Below the pieces are notes generated by a model. The model ran no database searches. It was not told the origin of the DNA and worked only from the letters and a program-made list of their open reading frames with translations. Below are positions 25,537-35,401 of a stretch of 64,000 nt of DNA, in pieces (the stretch's first letter is position 1; each line of letters starts with the position of its first letter). Source of the stretch: Flavobacterium ajazii (GTDB taxonomy: Bacteria > Bacteroidota > Bacteroidia > Flavobacteriales > Flavobacteriaceae). Both the position numbers and the translations under genes were made by a program. The stretch covers positions 372,001 through 436,000 of the forward strand of contig NZ_JAAEHL010000003.1 in assembly GCF_010614725.1 (NCBI RefSeq), in the 5' to 3' direction.

Positions 25537-26769
25537 TTAAGGAATCAATCTCAATGTAATTACATCATGAGAAGCCAGATTTGCTGTAAAGTTCTTTTTT
25601 GTATTGCCCGCTTCTTTATTTTTCCATAGGTCTTTCAGTTTAAAAACTGTTTTACTAAAATCGGCTTCATAACCAAAATCTACATCTTTTATAATATGCT
25701 TTTTCCAGTCAAAATTGATCTTTTTAGTTACTTCGCTTCTATTTAAAAAAGTAACTGCCCAATTTCCATCGAAAAGAGGTTTTACCCAAACTTCCAATCC
25801 GTCTTCTGCAAGATATTTAAAACCCTGAACACCTAATTTATCCTGATTAACAGCAATTAATTCTTTATTGGTTAAAATAGCCAACGTTTCTTTAGACATT
25901 TTTCTATAATCATTTCCACTAAATAGGGGCGAGGCCAGCATACACCATAGACTAAAATGCGCTTTATCTTCGGTATCATTCATTTCATTTCCTACCTCCA
26001 TCATATCAAAATCATTCCAATGATCAAGACCTGAATATTTACGGATATCTTTTCGCATATCGGCAATTTTCATGAATCCCCAGGACGACCAGTTTTCAGG
26101 ATGTTTGAATTCACAATCAAAGCACGGATAAATATCTCCGGAAATCCTCCAAAGATTTCCAACTGGTTTTCCCCACTCCCAAGGCTGGTTATCTCCCCAT
26201 TCACAAAGACTAAAAACAATTGGTCTTCCGGCAGTTTTTAATGCATTACTCATTGTTGTGTATGCTTCCGGAGCTGTAATTCCTTTTGTGTTACACCAAT
26301 CGTATTTTAAGAAATCAATTCCCAGCTTAGCATAAAAGCGAGCATCCTGATATTCATACCCACGTGTACCCGGATAACCTGCACAGGTTTGGGTTCCGGC
26401 ACAATTATACAAACCAAATTTAAGACCTTTACTATGCACATAATCCACCACAGCTTTCATTCCGTTAGGAAATTTAACCGGATCCGGCACTAAATCTCCG
26501 TTTGCATCACGTTCTTTTGCCATCCATCCGTCATCTAATACTATATAATTATAACCTGCTGCTGCCAAACCAGAAGAAACCATAATATCTACTGTTTCTT
26601 TTACCAGTTTTTCATCAATATTGGTTGCAAAAGTATTCCATGAGTTCCATCCCATTGGCGGAGTCATTGCCAAGCCTTCAAATTTTCCTCCTGTTTGGTT
26701 ATGTGTATTTCCCTGACTAAAACCCAATACGAAAAAATGCAAAGCCAATACTAAAATTATTTTTTTCAT
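25537..26769 (-). CDS. GH27 alpha-galactosidase
   Basis: 410 aa with a signal peptide (cleavage near GFSQG). The GH27 barrel opens MTPPMGWNSWNTF and contains VLDDGWM, the nucleophile aspartate in LKYDWCN and the acid/base aspartate in WRISGD. A C-terminal beta-sandwich follows. It should remove alpha-1,6-galactose branches from galactomannan or galactoglucomannan oligosaccharides. It lies in the minus-strand operon, but a 13-bp hairpin separates it from the upstream glycan-binding gene, so it may be expressed at a lower level than susCD. Confidence 0.92.
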   Translation of the reverse strand: MKKIILVLALHFFVLGFSQGNTHNQTGGKFEGLAMTPPMGWNSWNTFATNIDEKLVKETVDIMVSSGLAAAGYNYIVLDDGWMAKERDANGDLVPDPVKFPNGMKAVVDYVHSKGLKFGLYNCAGTQTCAGYPGTRGYEYQDARFYAKLGIDFLKYDWCNTKGITAPEAYTTMSNALKTAGRPIVFSLCEWGDNQPWEWGKPVGNLWRISGDIYPCFDCEFKHPENWSSWGFMKIADMRKDIRKYSGLDHWNDFDMMEVGNEMNDTEDKAHFSLWCMLASPLFSGNDYRKMSKETLAILTNKELIAVNQDKLGVQGFKYLAEDGLEVWVKPLFDGNWAVTFLNRSEVTKKINFDWKKHIIKDVDFGYEADFSKTVFKLKDLWKNKEAGNTKKNFTANLASHDVITLRLIP

Positions 26770-26796
26770 TTTTTTTAATTTTAAAAATACTTTATA

Positions 26797-26834
26797 AAAA
26801 ATGTTCCCTAATTTTTCAATCAGGGAACATTTTT
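26797..26834 (-). terminator. Hairpin inside the susCD-GH27-GH5 operon
   Basis: Perfect 13-bp stem AAAAATGTTCCCT / AGGGAACATTTTT with a 12-nt loop, right after the glycan-binding gene and before GH27. It could be a partial terminator or could protect the 3' end of the susCD message. Confidence 0.7.
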
Positions 26835-26858
26835 AACTAACTCAAATTAAACTTTTTT

Positions 26859-27902
26859 TTATTTTAATACAAATCCCATATCATCCATGTATATAGTATT
26901 ACCTCCAAAATTTCCTGACTCTTGCAATGTTAACTGATCAAAAGTTGTCGGATTTCCTATTTCAGAAAAAGGAATTTCGATATAAGTCCATACAGAACTA
27001 AGAGATCTTTTAATTTGATAAGCCCATCCTCCAAACACAAATATTAAACTTGCATTAGTATTAGCAGAAGCACTTTTCACTCGAACTCTAAAAGCTTTAT
27101 ACTTAGAAACATCTCTGGAATTAAATTTCATATCAGCACCATCCCAGCCATTAAAAACTATTTTCATCGATGCATCACCCTGTATTTTATCTGTAGTATA
27201 GTTTGTATTAAACTCATTTCCACTCCATGTCCAGTGCCCGGTATCTCCTTGCAACACATCATCGTATAACGCTGAACCCACTCCTACACTTGAAGGAGTT
27301 GTCCCTGAGATATTAGTAACTGTTACATATTTATCATTTCCATTCGCAGGCATTTTAAAAGTGATTTCTGTTAAAGTAGAAGATAATACAGTTGCATTTT
27401 CTGTTCCAACTTTTACAATAGGATTTAAAAAATAATTCCCATTAATTGTAACAACATCTCCTTCTGCCGGATTTTCAGAATTAAACCAGTTGAATGTAGG
27501 TACTGGTGGCGCAACAGTTATATCAAACTCTGCAGTTCCGTTTTCTGTAACAACTTTAATTTTGTTTGATGCATCTGCATAAGGTGTTTTTTCATCAACT
27601 AATATAACTATATCAGTATCAGTAACAAATGCTGGCCCAAAATAAGTATCATAATCATTAAAATAAACTTTTTTTGTTGTCAAAAATCCCTTCCCATGAA
27701 TTACATAATAGTTTTTAGGATCAACAATACTAACAGGCTCTAATGGCTTAATAGTTCCATCTTCATAATAGCCCGAAGGCATTACTGACTCAATCACTGG
27801 AGTACCTCCTCCATTCGAATCATTATCATCGTTTGAGCATGAAGCAAAAAGCATTAGAAATAACAAACATGCTGTTAATGAAACATTTTTAAAATTTTTC
27901 AT
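26859..27902 (-). CDS. Surface glycan-binding lipoprotein with IPT/TIG domains
   Basis: 347 aa lipoprotein (LFASCSNDD, with acidic residues after Cys as in surface-exposed Bacteroidota lipoproteins). IPT/TIG-like beta-sandwich modules fill about residues 45-205 (YYVIHGKGFLTTKKVYFND; GDVVTINGNYFLNPIVKVG). The C-terminal ~130 residues form a separate beta-rich, carbohydrate-binding-like domain ending IYMDDMGFVLK. It occupies the SusE/F position directly after susD (17 bp gap). It probably holds mannan at the cell surface for SusCD and the mannanases. Confidence 0.85.
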   Translation of the reverse strand: MKNFKNVSLTACLLFLMLFASCSNDDNDSNGGGTPVIESVMPSGYYEDGTIKPLEPVSIVDPKNYYVIHGKGFLTTKKVYFNDYDTYFGPAFVTDTDIVILVDEKTPYADASNKIKVVTENGTAEFDITVAPPVPTFNWFNSENPAEGDVVTINGNYFLNPIVKVGTENATVLSSTLTEITFKMPANGNDKYVTVTNISGTTPSSVGVGSALYDDVLQGDTGHWTWSGNEFNTNYTTDKIQGDASMKIVFNGWDGADMKFNSRDVSKYKAFRVRVKSASANTNASLIFVFGGWAYQIKRSLSSVWTYIEIPFSEIGNPTTFDQLTLQESGNFGGNTIYMDDMGFVLK

Positions 27903-27919
27903 ATTTTATATTTTTAAAA

Positions 27920-29518
27920 TTATTTGAAAGTATATGGTACTACTTCTGTCAATTTTGGATTTTTAGTCAAATCATCAGCCGGATAAGGTAATAAAAGGTT
28001 TGTTGCAGAAATAACAATGTGTTTTACGGTTAATCTGTTCCCTCTATTTTGTGCTTCCAGAATAGCTTTAGCTTTATCAAAAGGCAAGCGTCCTAAATCA
28101 AAATAATAATCTCCTTCGCAAGCTAATTCTGCACGTCTTTCTTTAAAAATATCATCGAATGTAATAACCGTTTTTGTAGAAAGACCTGCTCTTTGTCTAA
28201 CTGCATTATACGATTTAAGTGCATTTGCATCTGTAGTACTTCCTGTCTGTCCTCCTAAAATTGCTTCAGCATGAATTAATAATAACTCTGCATAACGCAT
28301 CATGTAGCTATTCATACTGCTTTCTCCATTAAACGCTGCGTTAAAAGCACCTGTTATTGGCAGATTTTCTTTCCCGATTACATATTTTTTTAATCCTCCT
28401 CCAGAGTTCTGAGCCTCATGCTGTATATCAAAAGTATAACCTAGAATTTTTGGCGCACCTAAATCCAGAGTTTGCGCATAAGTCAAATTTGGATAATAGT
28501 CTCCCGGAAGCATAAAAGTTTCAATTCTTCTTTTATCTCCACTCTCAAATACATTGTAAATTAAATCCTGAGAAGGAGCAATTTGTCCAGAATAAGAAGT
28601 TTCAACCAGTCTGTTTTCAGGAGCAAACAATGTATTAGAAAAATTACCGTCAAAATATCCACCGGTTCCTGTCCATTGCCATGCAAAAATAGACTCCTCA
28701 TTATTATTATTTTTTTGCAAAAACAAATCAGCAAAAGACTTTGTTGGTAATTCTTCACCTCCTAATAATTTAAACTCCCCGCTATTAATTACTTCCTGGG
28801 CCATTTGTCTTGCCAAGTCATATTTCTTTTGATACAGATATACTTTTGCCAACATAGCTTTTGCAGAACCGCTGGATACGTGTGCATTTGCAGCATAGTC
28901 TGAACCTCTGTTTTTAGTTCTTAAATTTTCTATGGCAAATTTTAAATCATTCTCAATGAATTTATAAACATCCTCAGTAGGATTACTTGGGGTAACGTAA
29001 TTTTTAGAATAATCAGCATTGTTTTCAATAATAGGCACATTTCCCCATAATCTTACCAAAAAGAAATATGAAAATGCTCTTATAAAATGACATTCCCCTA
29101 AAGCATTATTTAAAGCTTCTTTACTTACATTCGGCCCAACACTTTGAGGTAAATTACTAATATAAGCATTTGAATTTGCAATTGCACCGAAACAAGATCT
29201 CCATGAATCAGAAATATAACTTGATGTATTTGTAAAACTCAAATCGGTAAACTTCCCGAAATCATTGTAAACATCAGCATACATATTACCCGAAATAACA
29301 TCAGTGATACCATAGAAACCTGCTTTATTCATATTAAACCAAACCAATCCATAAAGTCCATTGGTTGCATTATCTACTTTTAAGTCAGAATCAAAATAGT
29401 TCCCTATTGTAGGATTACCTTCTGCAGGAACATCTATAAAATCTTGAGAGCAAGAGGACGAGAAAAGCATCAATAATGCCATAAATCCTACACTTCCTCT
29501 TTTATATATATTTTTCAT
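27920..29518 (-). CDS. SusD-like glycan-binding lipoprotein (RagB/SusD family)
   Basis: 532 aa lipoprotein (FSSSCSQDF). It has the helical SusD fold signatures: an N-terminal TPR-like region (FIRAFSYFFLVRLWGNVPI), the YAELLLIHAEAIL helix and the conserved ERRAELACEGDYYFDLGR near the C-terminus. It forms a lid over its SusC partner, encoded 11 bp upstream, and captures oligosaccharides at the outer membrane. The surrounding mannanases suggest mannan-derived ligands. Confidence 0.95.
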   Translation of the reverse strand: MKNIYKRGSVGFMALLMLFSSSCSQDFIDVPAEGNPTIGNYFDSDLKVDNATNGLYGLVWFNMNKAGFYGITDVISGNMYADVYNDFGKFTDLSFTNTSSYISDSWRSCFGAIANSNAYISNLPQSVGPNVSKEALNNALGECHFIRAFSYFFLVRLWGNVPIIENNADYSKNYVTPSNPTEDVYKFIENDLKFAIENLRTKNRGSDYAANAHVSSGSAKAMLAKVYLYQKKYDLARQMAQEVINSGEFKLLGGEELPTKSFADLFLQKNNNNEESIFAWQWTGTGGYFDGNFSNTLFAPENRLVETSYSGQIAPSQDLIYNVFESGDKRRIETFMLPGDYYPNLTYAQTLDLGAPKILGYTFDIQHEAQNSGGGLKKYVIGKENLPITGAFNAAFNGESSMNSYMMRYAELLLIHAEAILGGQTGSTTDANALKSYNAVRQRAGLSTKTVITFDDIFKERRAELACEGDYYFDLGRLPFDKAKAILEAQNRGNRLTVKHIVISATNLLLPYPADDLTKNPKLTEVVPYTFK

Positions 29519-29529
29519 ATTATTTTCTA

Positions 29530-32500
29530 TTAAAATTCAACATTAAAACCAAAAGAAATTTGTCTTGGTACAGGATAACGTCCATTGTCAATTCCTGACA
29601 TCAAAGCATCTTGATTATAAGATCCTACTTCTGGGTCATATCCTTTATATTTTGTAAAAGTAAAAAGGTTTTGTCCTGAAGCGTAAACTCTTAATCTTGA
29701 TAATTTAATCTTAGAAATCATATCTATTGGTAAAGAATACCCCAAGGTTACATTCTGAATTCTTAAGTAAGAACCATCTTCAATCATACGACTTGAAACA
29801 GCATTATTGATATGATCATAAGCTGAAGGCGTAGGTAAAGAACCGTCTAAATTAGAGGATGAATAAAAATCAGCCGCTTCTGTTAAATAATTAGTCCCTA
29901 AATTACTATTCATTGTACCTGACGCACGTGTTAAGTTTAAAAGTTTGTTTCCTACAGTACCTTGTAAAAAAATTGATAAGTCAATATCTTTATACTTAAA
30001 GTTATTTGTAAAACCATAAGTGAATTTTGGATTTGGATTACCAATATTAGTTAAGTCACTTTGGTCAATTTTTCCGTCATTATTTAAATCTTTATATATT
30101 ACATCACCTTTAACAAACTCAGGTAATAAAGAATTTGTTCCATTTTTCAGAGGCACTCTGTTTCCTGCTCCGTCTACGTGTCCGTATTTCAATAAATCAT
30201 CATCTGTTCTATAGATTCCGACCGCCTGATATCCTAAGAATGAACCTATAGGCAAACCTTCCTGAGTTCTGGTAACACTTACTGTATTATAAGCAAGAGT
30301 TCCAGTTGTTTTTACGATATTCAAACCAGCCATATCGGTTACCTCGTTTACGTATCTGGTAAAGTTCAAACTAGAATCCCATGAGAAGTTTTCTGTAAAT
30401 TTATTATGATACCCCAATGTAATCTCGATACCTTTATTTTCCATGCTCCCAAGATTAAAGTACGGAGGATTAACACCTCCTTCATAATCACCTCCTCCAG
30501 AAAGGTAATTTGGTAACGGAATCTGATACAGGAAGTTTTTAGAAACTTTTTTATACAAATCTACCGAAGCTGTTAACTTAGACTCAAACATGGTAAAATC
30601 TAAACCTAAATTTGTCTGCTCCTGAGTTTCCCATTTCAAATTTGTATTAGGCGTATTAGAAGGAAGATAAGACGTTCCCATAGAACTAATAACTACGTGT
30701 AAATTAGAATCGTACAAATTGTTTGGTACCTGATTGTTTCCTGTTTGCCCCCAGCCTACTCTCAGTTTAATATTGTCAACATATTTTCTTGTAGATTCCA
30801 TAAAAGATTCATTTGAAATTTTCCATGAGCCACTACCTGAAAAGAAAGTACCCCATTTTTTTCCAACGAAAAACTTAGACGAACCATCTGTCCTTACTGC
30901 TGCAGTAACACCATATTTATCTGCATAATCATAAACTACCCTACCTAAATAAGAAGTCAAAGTTTGTGTACCTGAATAAACACTTTTAAGTTCAGACTCA
31001 GCCCAATCAGAGGCTGCAAGAGAATGATCACTATTATCTTTATAACCATTACCTATCATAGAATAGCCTTCCCAATGCGCTCTGTTTGACTCCTGAGCAG
31101 CAAGAATTGTAAAATTGTGCTTATCAATAGTTTTTCTATAAGTAAGCATGTTTTTTAAATTCCATGAATTACCTGAAGATGGATTATAGTATAGGCTTGC
31201 AAAATCCTTAACAGCATTACCCAACGTATACATAGGATCAAATCGCTGCCCTAAGTTATCATAGATATAACCACCAGCTTCAAAACGATAATCCAAACCT
31301 TTCAACAAGTCTATTTGGGTGTAAAAATTGCCTGAGTAATTTTTTCTAACTAATGTATTAGAACCTAACAAAGATGTAGCTACCGGATTAACAAACGAAG
31401 TTACACCGCCAGTTGGAGGACCAGCAAAAGCACCTGAAAGTTCTCTTACTGCAACATCTGGAGTTGCTAATAACGAAGTAGCAACTACACCATTAAATTG
31501 TCCGTTAAGAGTAAGCTTTTCATCTGTGAGCGCCCCACTCATATTAACTCCTACTTTAATAAAGCTATTTACTTTAGCATCAATATTAACTCTTACGTTA
31601 TATCTTTTAAATCCCGATTCAATTACAATACCATCCTGATTTAAAACACCTCCTGAAATATAATAATTGATCCCTTCTTTACCTCCAGAAAAAGATAGCT
31701 GATTCGACTTCATTATACCTGTTTCGTAAATCGCATCCTGCCAGTCAGTTCCTTTACCCAAAAGCTCCGGATGAGCAAATTCAGGACGTTTCGAAGAAGG
31801 ATCATAAACATCTGCCAAAGCGTTTTGATGTTTTGCATATTGCTGTAAATTCATCGAATTAAGCTTCTTTGGCAAATTACTTATCGTATAAGAGTTTTCA
31901 AAAGTTAATTTACCTGTTCCTTTTTTACCTGATTTAGTAGTTACAATTACAACTCCGTTTGCTCCTCTGGAACCATAAATAGCTGTTGCAGAGGCATCTT
32001 TTAAAATATCGATTGACTCAATATCACTAGGATTTATAAGTGCTAATGGACTTTGAGTAATATTACCGTTATTTGAAAAGTTAGAATCACCTTGTGCATT
32101 TCTTCCCGAAGTAGAAGAATTTCTTGCATCTCCTGATATTGGCACTCCGTCAATTACATACAAAGGTTCATTTGTTCCTGTTAAAGACGAAACACCTCTA
32201 ATACGAACCGAAACGTTACTTCCCGGCTCTCCAGAGTTACTGTTTACTACTACCCCAGCTGCTTTACCTTGCATCATTTGATCAAAAGAAGCAACTTTAA
32301 GATTTTCGATATCTTTTGTACTAATACTTGAAATTGCACTGTTTACATCTTTTCTTTTCTGAGTACCATAACCAATTACAACAACATCTTTCAAGTCCTC
32401 AACAATTGATTTTAGAACAACATTTATAGTAGACTTACCATCAACAGCAATTTTTTGAGAATTAAATCCAATGAAAGAAAATACTAAAGTTGAATTAGCT

Positions 32501-32727
32501 GGTACATCAATAGTATATTTCCCGTCAAAATCAGTTGAAGTTAATGTTTTTGAACCTACTACGGCGATATTTGCGCCTGGAATCGACAGCCCTTTTTCAT
32601 CTGATACCGTTCCTGAAATTTTAACCTGAGCTGTAATAAAATTACTCGTCAGTAACAAAAATAAAATCAATGGAATCGCTCTGTGGCCAGCGTTCCAATG
32701 AATAAAATTAGTCATTAGTTTTTTCAT
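29530..32727 (-). CDS. SusC-like TonB-dependent outer-membrane transporter
   Basis: 1065 aa. A long signal peptide (cleavage near FITAQ) is followed by the carboxypeptidase-regulatory-like domain (ISGTVSDEKGLSIPGANI) and a TonB box-like DVVVIGYGT region. The plug (LYVIDGVPISG, ATAIYGSRGANGVVIVTTK) and a 22-stranded barrel ending SFGFNVEF complete the protein. It imports oligosaccharides using TonB energy, paired with the SusD protein. It is first in the minus-strand operon, with a -7-like element at 32809-32816 and a 15-bp inverted repeat upstream. Confidence 0.96.
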   Translation of the reverse strand: MKKLMTNFIHWNAGHRAIPLILFLLLTSNFITAQVKISGTVSDEKGLSIPGANIAVVGSKTLTSTDFDGKYTIDVPANSTLVFSFIGFNSQKIAVDGKSTINVVLKSIVEDLKDVVVIGYGTQKRKDVNSAISSISTKDIENLKVASFDQMMQGKAAGVVVNSNSGEPGSNVSVRIRGVSSLTGTNEPLYVIDGVPISGDARNSSTSGRNAQGDSNFSNNGNITQSPLALINPSDIESIDILKDASATAIYGSRGANGVVIVTTKSGKKGTGKLTFENSYTISNLPKKLNSMNLQQYAKHQNALADVYDPSSKRPEFAHPELLGKGTDWQDAIYETGIMKSNQLSFSGGKEGINYYISGGVLNQDGIVIESGFKRYNVRVNIDAKVNSFIKVGVNMSGALTDEKLTLNGQFNGVVATSLLATPDVAVRELSGAFAGPPTGGVTSFVNPVATSLLGSNTLVRKNYSGNFYTQIDLLKGLDYRFEAGGYIYDNLGQRFDPMYTLGNAVKDFASLYYNPSSGNSWNLKNMLTYRKTIDKHNFTILAAQESNRAHWEGYSMIGNGYKDNSDHSLAASDWAESELKSVYSGTQTLTSYLGRVVYDYADKYGVTAAVRTDGSSKFFVGKKWGTFFSGSGSWKISNESFMESTRKYVDNIKLRVGWGQTGNNQVPNNLYDSNLHVVISSMGTSYLPSNTPNTNLKWETQEQTNLGLDFTMFESKLTASVDLYKKVSKNFLYQIPLPNYLSGGGDYEGGVNPPYFNLGSMENKGIEITLGYHNKFTENFSWDSSLNFTRYVNEVTDMAGLNIVKTTGTLAYNTVSVTRTQEGLPIGSFLGYQAVGIYRTDDDLLKYGHVDGAGNRVPLKNGTNSLLPEFVKGDVIYKDLNNDGKIDQSDLTNIGNPNPKFTYGFTNNFKYKDIDLSIFLQGTVGNKLLNLTRASGTMNSNLGTNYLTEAADFYSSSNLDGSLPTPSAYDHINNAVSSRMIEDGSYLRIQNVTLGYSLPIDMISKIKLSRLRVYASGQNLFTFTKYKGYDPEVGSYNQDALMSGIDNGRYPVPRQISFGFNVEF

Positions 32728-32808
32728 AATAAATGTTTGGTTAGTTTAAAGTTTAATACTTTATAAAAGCAGTTAAAACGAGTGTTTTTTTAACCGATTT
32801 ACTTTTAA

Positions 32809-32863
32809 CAAATCTATAACAGAAGTGAATGTGATATTAATAGTATTATATCATTTAATGATA
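32809..32863 (-). promoter_or_regulatory. susC promoter element and upstream inverted repeat
   Basis: Minus-strand TAGATTTG (32809-32816) matches TAnnTTTG and predicts a leader of about 75 nt. Just upstream, TATCATT-t-AATGATA (32849-32863) is a perfect 7-bp inverted repeat, placed where an activator would bind. The remaining ~180 bp to the AraC gene holds no ORF. Confidence 0.45.
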
Positions 32864-33041
32864 ATATTTTTACTCGATCAACACAAAAAAACATATAGTG
32901 AAATAAAAACGCTTATTTTTTAAACATTTCGCAACAACAACTATTCAAAACCTCATTTCAAATAAACATTAATCAACAAAAAAGCAAAATTTAAAACGAT
33001 TTCGTTAAAAATAATATTTGTTTATGCAAAAAAAGTATCAA

Positions 33042-33920
33042 CTACAAAATACGCTTCAGCCCTGAAAAATCTTCTCTGTACTGACTTGGTGTGCAGTTTT
33101 TAATCGCTTTAAAACTACGATTGAAGTTTGCAATATTATTGAATCCGGATTTAAAAGCAACTTCTGAAACACTCATATCTTTTTCAACAAGCCAACGAGC
33201 AGCATACCCAATCCGAATATCATTTATATAATTGACAAAGGTTTTTCCTGTACGCTTTTTTATAAAACGATTAAATGAAATTATAGACATATTTGCTACA
33301 CTGGCGACATCTTCCAAAGTAATTTTTTCTGAAAAATGTTTTTGCACATATTCGTAAACGGTTTTCATTTTATCATAATCATCAAACGTATCATAGTCTA
33401 CCGTATAAGTTGAAAGCAAACGCTGATTTCTGGAATTTGCCAAATCATACAACAAAGAGGTAATTTCCAAAAAATAATCCATACCATCTAGTTTTGAAAG
33501 CCTTACAAGCCTTGGAGTTAATTCTTCAGCTACTTTTTTCGAAAACAAAATACCATGAATCGATCGATTGAACATGTCGCGAATTGGATTCATAATTCGT
33601 CTTGAAAGCAAGGATTCATGAAATAAATCATTATGAAACTGAATCGTAATTTCATGAATTTTTTTGCTTGTGCACTTATTTAATTCCCAACCGTGATACA
33701 AATTCGGGCCAATCAAAACCAGTTCAACATTGTCAATTTCCTCAATATTATCCCCTACAACACGCTTCACTCCTTTTCCGTTTAAAATAAAATTAATTTC
33801 AAACTCAGGATGGTAATGTACCGGAAAATCAAAACTATCTTTAATTCTGTCAAAGACTAAAAAACTATCCCCACTTGACAAAGGCGCAATCTCTCTGTAA
33901 AAATTTTTAGCTGTGCTCAT
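33042..33920 (-). CDS. AraC-family transcriptional regulator of the mannan locus
   Basis: 292 aa from the ATG at 33920 (MSTAKNFYREIAPL); the frame also allows ATG at 33968. The N-terminal cupin-type sensor (FPVHYHPEFEINFILNGKGVKRVVG, then LIGPNLYHGW) should bind a sugar. The C-terminal AraC double helix-turn-helix (VASVANMSIISFNRFIKKRTGKTF, VAFKSGFNNIANFNRSFK) binds DNA. No membrane sensor is present, so it should read a cytoplasmic ligand, perhaps mannobiose or mannosylglucose. It lies between susC and the divergent GH26 operon and is the only regulator in the locus. Confidence 0.9.
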   Translation of the reverse strand: MSTAKNFYREIAPLSSGDSFLVFDRIKDSFDFPVHYHPEFEINFILNGKGVKRVVGDNIEEIDNVELVLIGPNLYHGWELNKCTSKKIHEITIQFHNDLFHESLLSRRIMNPIRDMFNRSIHGILFSKKVAEELTPRLVRLSKLDGMDYFLEITSLLYDLANSRNQRLLSTYTVDYDTFDDYDKMKTVYEYVQKHFSEKITLEDVASVANMSIISFNRFIKKRTGKTFVNYINDIRIGYAARWLVEKDMSVSEVAFKSGFNNIANFNRSFKAIKNCTPSQYREDFSGLKRIL

Positions 33921-34009
33921 CTTATTATATATATTTAAAAGATCATGAAACAATGAAATCATTTGCAATAATATGATATATAATTGATAAAATAATATTA
34001 ATTACACGA

Positions 34010-34029
34010 CAAACATACTTTTATCTTTG
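34010..34029. promoter_or_regulatory. Back-to-back -7 elements between the AraC and GH26 genes
   Basis: Minus-strand TATGTTTG (34010-34017) and plus-strand TATCTTTG (34022-34029), both TAnnTTTG, are 4 bp apart. A further plus-strand match, TATTTTTG, lies at 34097-34104. No -33 elements were found, which fits promoters that need an activator. Confidence 0.45.
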
Positions 34030-34225
34030 AAAAATATAATTGTCATTTTTTCAAAAAGAGCAAATACAATAAACGGCAATCATTTTTAATCTGCTTTATT
34101 TTTGCAGTTTTAATAATATTACAGTTAAAACAACAAATACAGATTTATTTAAAAACCATTCTATTTTCTCAAAATGTATTTTTATATTTTTAGCTTTAGT
34201 GCTTAAACCATTTTTAAAACAAATT

Positions 34226-35365
34226 ATGCAGAAAACGCCCTTATTCCTCATTATACTTACCTTTATTGGGGTTTCATGCTCAACAAAGGCAACAACTATT
34301 GATACAAATTTGTCACTTTCGGATAAAAAAGCAACAAAAGAGACAATTGTTCTATATAAAAAACTACAGCAATTAACTCAAAAAGGATACCTGTTCGGAC
34401 ATCAGGACGATTTGGCTTATGGTGTAAACTGGAAATATGAGCCTCATCGAAGTGATGTAAAAGATGTTACCGGAGACTATCCCGCAGTCTATGGGTGGGA
34501 TATTGCAGGCCTTGAAAAAGACGATCCTAATAATATAGACGGAGTTCCTTTTGATAAAATGAAACAATATATTGAAGAAGCAAATGATCGAGGCGGAATT
34601 TCAACAATTAGCTGGCATTTTGACAATCCTGCAACTGGAAAAAATGCCTGGGACAATACTCCAAACGCTTTAAAAACCATTTTACCGGGCGAAAAAAACC
34701 ATGCTAAATTTACATCATGGCTCGATAAGGCTGCCAGTTTCTTTTTATCATTAAAGGATAAAAAAGGAAAAAACATTCCTATTCTTTTCAGACCTTATCA
34801 TGAATTAACAGGAGGCTGGTTCTGGTGGGGTAAAGGGAATTGCACCCCTGAAGATTTTAAAACAATCTGGAAATTCACTTTTGAATACCTGCAAAAAAAA
34901 GGAGTTCATAATTTAATTTATGTCTACAACACAAGCAGTTTCAATTCAAAAGAAGCTTTTTTAGAAAACTATCCGGGCGATGATTATGCTGATATTCTAA
35001 GTTTTGATACTTATCAAAATAATAATGACATAAACGGTGAAAAGTTTATTACCGAAACACAGAGCCAGCTTAAAATCATAAATGAAATTACTCAAAAAAA
35101 CCATAAATTAATTGCTTTGGCAGAAGCCGGTTATGAAGCAATTCCTGACCCAAAATGGTGGACAGGAACTTTCTCCAAAGCTATTGGCGATTATAAAATC
35201 TCGTATGCTTTGCTCTGGAGAAATCATGGCTGGCAGGAAAAAGAACAAAAAATGCACTATTATGTCCCCTATCCAGGTCAGCTAAGCGAAAAAGATTTTG
35301 TCGAATTTTACAATCTTGATAAAACTTTATTTGAAAAAGACATTCAAAAAGTATCAAAGAAATAA
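34226..35365 (+). CDS. GH26 beta-mannanase lipoprotein (first copy)
   Basis: 379 aa from the ATG at 34226, which gives a clean lipoprotein signal (MQKTPLFLIILTFIGVSCS); a GTG at 34199 is also in frame. The GH26 barrel shows GYLFGHQDDLAYG near the start, the acid/base glutamate in RPYHELTGGWFWWG and the nucleophile glutamate in ALAEAGYE. It hydrolyses beta-1,4-mannan, and members of this type often release mannobiose. It heads the plus-strand operon and is followed 36 bp later by the symporter gene, which matches a mannobiose-producing role. Confidence 0.93.
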   Translation: MQKTPLFLIILTFIGVSCSTKATTIDTNLSLSDKKATKETIVLYKKLQQLTQKGYLFGHQDDLAYGVNWKYEPHRSDVKDVTGDYPAVYGWDIAGLEKDDPNNIDGVPFDKMKQYIEEANDRGGISTISWHFDNPATGKNAWDNTPNALKTILPGEKNHAKFTSWLDKAASFFLSLKDKKGKNIPILFRPYHELTGGWFWWGKGNCTPEDFKTIWKFTFEYLQKKGVHNLIYVYNTSSFNSKEAFLENYPGDDYADILSFDTYQNNNDINGEKFITETQSQLKIINEITQKNHKLIALAEAGYEAIPDPKWWTGTFSKAIGDYKISYALLWRNHGWQEKEQKMHYYVPYPGQLSEKDFVEFYNLDKTLFEKDIQKVSKK

Positions 35366-35401
35366 CTAACAACTAAACTACAACCTTTAAAAAAAAACTA
35401 A

